Origin: Actinomycetota bacterium
GTDB taxonomy: Bacteria; Actinomycetota; Thermoleophilia; Solirubrobacterales; Thermoleophilaceae
NCBI GenBank assembly: GCA_005885165.1
Contig: VAXR01000082.1
Coordinates: 1-8,100, forward strand
DNA: 8,100 bases
Direction of reading: 5' to 3'
In this document: one piece after another, positions 5,670-8,100 of the stretch
How positions within the stretch are numbered: position 1 is the stretch's first letter
How the letters are laid out: every line of letters begins with the position of its first letter
The notes under the pieces: generated by a model
Seen by the model: only the letters and a program-made list of their open reading frames with translations
The model's database searches: none
Told to the model about the DNA's origin: nothing
Made by a program: the position numbers and the translations under genes

Positions 5670-6683
5670 ATGTCCAGCCCCATGAGCGCGCCGGTGATCG
5701 GCATCGACCTCCGCCCGACCAACGTGGCCACGGCAGTGCTGCACGAGGGTCAGCTCGACGAGCCGCTGGTCGAGCCGCCGGAGCGTTCCGACCCCGCCCG
5801 GCTGATCGACCAGCTCGCCGCAATGGTGAAGAGCGCCCGAACCGACGACCTGCTGGCGGTTGGCATCGGTGTGCCCCGGATCGTGGAGTGGAGGACAGGA
5901 CGCGTCGTCTCCACCTCGCGTGCGTCCGCACCGGCGACGAACGGCGCGCTCGGCCTCCCGCTCGCCGACGTCCCACTCCGTCAGGTGCTGGAGGAGCGCC
6001 TGGGTGTGCCGGTGTTCGTCGACAACGCCGCCAACGTCGGAGCGCTTGCGGAGGCGCACGACGACGAGCTCGAGCTCGTCGCCCGACACCTGGTCATGTT
6101 CACGGTCGGTACGCATGTCGGTAGCGGACTCGTCCTCGGCGGGCGGATCTACCGCGGGGCGACCGGCGCCGCAGGCGAGCTCGGACATACGATCCTCGGC
6201 CTCGATCTGGCAGGCGCGGTTCCGGCGCCGATGGGGTTTCCGCAGCCTGGTTCGCTCGAGTTCGTCGTCGCCGGCCACGCGCTCGATCGGCTCGCGGCTC
6301 TGGCCGGCAGGGTGCACCCCAAGTCGGCGCTCGCCCGTTTCCGGGCCGAAGGCAAGCCGGTGCTGAGCACCCACGTGATCGAGGCCGCCTTGGACGGTGA
6401 CGAGTCCGCCGCTCGCATGGTCGAGATCTGGGGCCAGCGGATTGGCGTCGCGGTCGCAAACGCTGTCCACACCTTCGATCCCGAGGAGGTCGTCATCGGA
6501 GGCGACGCGGCACGCGCCGGCCTGCTCCTGCTCGAACCCGCCCGTCGCGTCGCGCTCGAGTATGTCCTGCCAGGCCTGGGCGCGCGCACGACGATCCGCC
6601 TTGCTCGGCACGGCATACATGCCGGCGTGCTCGGGGCGGCGTTGCTCGCCCGTTCCGAACTGGAGCCCGACGTCGCGGGTTAG
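5670..6683 (+). CDS. ROK-family protein with altered kinase motifs (possible pseudokinase)
   Basis: A 337-residue actin-like ATPase-fold protein of the ROK family (glucokinases, N-acetylhexosamine kinases, repressors), without an N-terminal DNA-binding domain. Recognisable blocks are 'IGIDLRPTN' (10-18), 'VGIGVP' (64-69), 'VFVDNAANVGALAEAH' (115-130), 'GSGLVLGGRIYRGATGAAGE' (151-170) leading into LGH, and 'PEEVVIGG' near the C-terminus. Several key positions deviate. The phosphate loop DLGGT is DLRPT. The NDAN motif whose Asp is the catalytic base reads NAAN (119-122). GTGVG is GTHVG (147-151). The zinc motif CxCGxxGCxE after E170-x-G-H173 is replaced by a Cys-free 'PMGFPQPGSLEF'. The frame is intact and codon use is normal for the window, so it is not decaying. 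Substrate binding through ExGH may persist, but sugar phosphorylation is doubtful. Start ATG 5670 or 5682; neither has a clear Shine-Dalgarno. Last gene of the CMD-SDR-ROK operon. Confidence 0.9.
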   Translation: MSSPMSAPVIGIDLRPTNVATAVLHEGQLDEPLVEPPERSDPARLIDQLAAMVKSARTDDLLAVGIGVPRIVEWRTGRVVSTSRASAPATNGALGLPLADVPLRQVLEERLGVPVFVDNAANVGALAEAHDDELELVARHLVMFTVGTHVGSGLVLGGRIYRGATGAAGELGHTILGLDLAGAVPAPMGFPQPGSLEFVVAGHALDRLAALAGRVHPKSALARFRAEGKPVLSTHVIEAALDGDESAARMVEIWGQRIGVAVANAVHTFDPEEVVIGGDAARAGLLLLEPARRVALEYVLPGLGARTTIRLARHGIHAGVLGAALLARSELEPDVAG

Positions 6684-6699
6684 AGTCCGGCCAGCTCGA
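6672..6699 (+). repeat. Imperfect copy of the tRNA-Ala 3' end across the ROK stop codon
   Basis: Aligned without gaps to 1133-1160 (last variable-loop bases, T arm, acceptor 3' strand and discriminator), 24 of 28 bases agree. Mismatches are opposite 1138, 1143, 1153 and 1159. The longest exact run is GAGTCCGGC. The copy encodes the last residues Val-Ala-Gly and the TAG of the ROK protein. It has the same orientation as the tRNA. It could be a worn attachment-site duplication or coincidence; no integrase gene lies between the two. Confidence 0.45.
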
Positions 6700-6704
6700 C
6701 TGGC
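6690..6704. terminator. Small hairpin between the convergent ROK and HD genes
   Basis: GCCAG (6690-6694) and CTGGC (6700-6704) form a perfect 5-bp stem with loop CTCGA, and outer GTCC (6685-6688) can pair with GGAC (6711-6714). It fills the 32-bp gap between the two stop codons, where a bidirectional terminator would be useful. There is no T-run on either side, so intrinsic termination would be weak. Confidence 0.35.
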
Positions 6705-6715
6705 AGCCAGGGACG

Positions 6716-7591
6716 CTAGATCGTGAAGACGGGCACGAGCCGCTTCTCGTGCTCGGCGTCGATGCGGGCGATCACCTCGACGTGCTCCTCCAGGCCGGAG
6801 CCCCGCAGCTTCGTCGCGAGCAGCTCGTCGACCTGGAACAGGCCCGAGGAGTTGTTCATCGCGATCTCGATGCGCACGGCGCGCTCGACCCCCGGACCGA
6901 GGACGACCTCGTCGATGGCGGCTGCTGACAGCGAATGGATGTTTGGGCGCCCCCGCTCGAACGGCACGCGGGATCGCCCGTGGGTCATGTCGAGCGCGTC
7001 GGCGACCCGCACGACCCCGGCCTCGAGGGTCAGCGGCTCGCCACGGCGGCGGTGCCCGATGATCGCGTGCATCGCCTCGGCGACGACGACGGACCGCTCC
7101 GGTTCCTCGTAGACGCCGTCGAGCAGTCCGCCGAGCTTGTCGGCGGCGAGGAACAGGCTGTAGGCCTCGTGGTCGGCTCGATGCACCGACATGCCGGTGT
7201 CATGGAGCAGGCATGCGGCCGCGATCACGACCTCCGCGTCGGCGACGCGCATCCGGTGCGCCGTCACCATCGCCGGCTGGACAGCCTGCTGGCGTAGGAG
7301 CCGGAACAGCCGCAGCGCGAGGTTGAGCACGATCCGGACGTGGACCCAGGAATGGTCGGACATCCCGAGGCGGTCGGCCATCGACTGCGCGGCGTACCAC
7401 CACGCCTTGAGCTGCAGGTCGTCGTTGGCGGCCTCGAGGAAGCGGGCGAGCTTCCGGTTGCGCTGCGCGGGAGCCCCAACGCGCATCCGCGCAACGGCCT
7501 CCGCCGGCGGCCCGTCGAAGAGCTCGGGCTGGGCCGGCTCTGTTTCGTCGGCCTCGACGGGACGCTCCCCAGGATCATCCTCGACGGTCAC
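6716..7591 (-). CDS. HD-domain metal-dependent phosphohydrolase-like protein
   Basis: A 291-residue soluble protein. Residues 1-35 are acidic and probably disordered. A helical lead-in (about 40-78) is followed by the HD domain: His84 in 'SWVHVRIVLNLALRLFRLL', the paired His130-Asp131 in 'ACLLHDTGMSVHRADHE', further histidines in 'AMHAIIGHRRRG' (173-183), and Asp198 in 'VVRVADALDMTHGRSR' (193-208). These supply the metal ligands of HD phosphohydrolases, which cut phosphomonoesters or phosphodiesters of nucleotides. The C-terminal part (about 215-291; 'NIHSLSAAAIDEVVLGPG', 'FQVDELLATKLRGSGLEEHV') is a conserved extension found with this HD type in Thermoleophilia and some archaea, as I recall, with no assigned role. 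The substrate is unknown; a nucleotide second messenger is possible but unproven. Start is GTG at 7591-7589 with no visible Shine-Dalgarno. It is divergent from TetR and convergent with ROK. Confidence 0.9.
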   Translation of the reverse strand: MTVEDDPGERPVEADETEPAQPELFDGPPAEAVARMRVGAPAQRNRKLARFLEAANDDLQLKAWWYAAQSMADRLGMSDHSWVHVRIVLNLALRLFRLLRQQAVQPAMVTAHRMRVADAEVVIAAACLLHDTGMSVHRADHEAYSLFLAADKLGGLLDGVYEEPERSVVVAEAMHAIIGHRRRGEPLTLEAGVVRVADALDMTHGRSRVPFERGRPNIHSLSAAAIDEVVLGPGVERAVRIEIAMNNSSGLFQVDELLATKLRGSGLEEHVEVIARIDAEHEKRLVPVFTI

Positions 7592-7626
7592 GGAGCGTGA
7601 GCGTACCGGCGCCGCCGGTCAGCGAG

Positions 7627-7657
7627 TAATGATGATTATCCCTGATAACATCCGTTA
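7627..7657. promoter_or_regulatory. Nested dyads: likely TetR operator and divergent promoter
   Basis: The 69-bp spacer between the HD gene and TetR holds a sharply AT-rich stretch. Three overlapping inverted repeats lie in it: TAATGATGATTA (7627-7638), TTATCCCTGATAA (7636-7648) and TAACATCCGTTA (7646-7657). The middle one is centred on 7642, and the outer TAA/TTA triplets are symmetric about the same centre, giving a 31-bp dyad. TetR regulators usually bind such dyads beside their own gene. TGATAACAT (7643-7651) resembles an extended -10 for TetR. The minus strand reads GATAAT (7640-7635) as a -10 for the HD gene. Binding here would block both. Confidence 0.6.
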
Positions 7658-7660
7658 GCG

Positions 7661-8100
7661 ATGGCGGTGAGAACACCGATCCGAGAGGAGCACAGGGCGC
7701 TGACGCGTACCCGCGTGCTCGAGGCCGCAGCGCGCGTATTCGCACGCCGCGGGTTTCACGGGGCATCGGTCCAGGACATCGCGCGGGAGGCCGGCGCCAC
7801 CACCGGCGCCATCTACTCGAACTTCGCGGGCAAGGAGGACCTCTACCTGGCGGTATTTGAGGAGCACGTTGCGACGCAGATCCGCGATTACACGGACACC
7901 TTCGCCCGCGGCCGCGATCTCGATGAGCGCTCGCGAGGCGGCGCCGACCACTGGATGGCTCGTCTGCGCGAGGACCCGGACTTCTTTCCGCTCTACATGG
8001 AGTTCTGGGCGCACGCGATGCGCGACCCGAAGCTGCGCCCACGCTTCGCGGCGCACTTCGCGTCCTTCCGGGAGACGTTCGCGCAGCTGATCGAGCAGGG
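7661..8100 (+). CDS. TetR/AcrR-family transcriptional regulator (N-terminal 146 codons; runs off the right edge)
   Basis: The frame from ATG 7661 is open to the window end. Residues about 13-60 are a TetR DNA-binding domain: helix 1 'TRTRVLEAAARVFARRG' (15-31), 'ASVQDIAREAGATTGAIYSN' (35-54) as the helix-turn-helix, then 'FAGKEDLYLAVFEEH', the standard entry into helix 4. The remaining residues begin the ligand-binding domain ('DFFPLYMEFWAHAMRDPKLR', 107-126), which is acidic and aromatic and typical of AcrR-like members sensing hydrophobic ligands; the ligand is unknown. TetR proteins are mostly repressors acting as dimers on dyads near their own promoter, and a strong dyad lies just upstream. 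An in-frame GTG at 7667 is an alternative start; neither has a good Shine-Dalgarno. It probably represses itself and perhaps the divergent HD gene; genes beyond the right edge may also be targets. Confidence 0.95.
   Translation, partial: MAVRTPIREEHRALTRTRVLEAAARVFARRGFHGASVQDIAREAGATTGAIYSNFAGKEDLYLAVFEEHVATQIRDYTDTFARGRDLDERSRGGADHWMARLREDPDFFPLYMEFWAHAMRDPKLRPRFAAHFASFRETFAQLIEQ

Noticed and set aside
5667..6620. 317-codon minus-strand frame opposite the ROK gene
   Set aside because: It is a shadow frame. The plus strand carries the clear ROK pattern with appropriate third-position GC bias.
1160..6672. A confirmed genomic island integrated at tRNA-Ala
   Set aside because: There is no integrase, excisionase or transposase, the flanking repeat is imperfect, and most genes inside have normal codon use. 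Kept only as a hypothesis in the findings.
1..8100. CRISPR array, rRNA, insertion sequence, or multi-gene defence system
   Set aside because: I saw no regularly spaced repeats, no rRNA-like conserved blocks, no transposase motifs with terminal inverted repeats, and no nuclease, helicase or toxin-antitoxin gene set. The HD-domain gene alone is not enough to claim a defence or signalling system.

Overview
The window is high-GC, with strong G/C preference at third codon positions, GTG starts, and a gene mix typical of Actinomycetota: an MSMEG_5819-type F420-dependent PPOX protein, a secreted CocE/S15 hydrolase, an AhpD-like protein next to an NAD-type SDR, a ROK protein and a TetR regulator. The HAMP sensor and the HD-domain protein most resemble proteins I associate with Thermoleophilia (Solirubrobacterales). 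That placement comes from remembered family resemblance, not from a search.

Layout. Bases 1-965 (minus) hold the N-terminal 321 codons of a membrane HAMP signalling protein that runs off the left edge. A complete tRNA-Ala(CGC) lies at 1088-1160. Next to it is a patchy stretch (about 1161-2031): a VOC/glyoxalase-fold gene with noticeably more A/T-ending codons than its neighbours, then a remnant of an alpha/beta-hydrolase reduced to its N-terminus on the minus strand. A short PPOX gene (2032-2409, plus) meets a 568-residue secreted CocE/X-Pro dipeptidyl-peptidase-like hydrolase (4119-2413, minus) with only 3 bp between their stop codons. From a 73-bp divergent spacer, a tight plus-strand operon starts: CMD/AhpD-like protein (4193-4801), SDR (4802-5665), ROK-family protein (5670-6683). 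An HD-domain protein (7591-6716, minus) converges on the operon. It is divergent from a TetR gene (7661 to right edge), and the two share an AT-rich, dyad-rich regulatory spacer.

No mobile-element gene, CRISPR array or obvious novel defence system is visible. The most notable points are: (i) the CMD/AhpD gene has no ATG, GTG or TTG in its plausible start zone, but has an ideal Shine-Dalgarno 7 nt before an ATC codon that fits the family's N-terminus; (ii) the ROK protein is intact but altered at the phosphate loop, the catalytic Asp and the zinc-binding cysteines, so it looks like a non-catalytic or re-purposed ROK; (iii) a 24-of-28 imperfect copy of the tRNA-Ala 3' end sits across the stop codon of the ROK gene, raising the possibility of an old tRNA-targeted insertion between the two; (iv) nested dyads lie between TetR and the HD gene.

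How the genes may work together is inference. The CMD-SDR-ROK genes are probably co-transcribed and may act on one small oxidised substrate. The divergent secreted hydrolase could feed the same pathway. The TetR regulator most likely controls itself and perhaps the HD gene.
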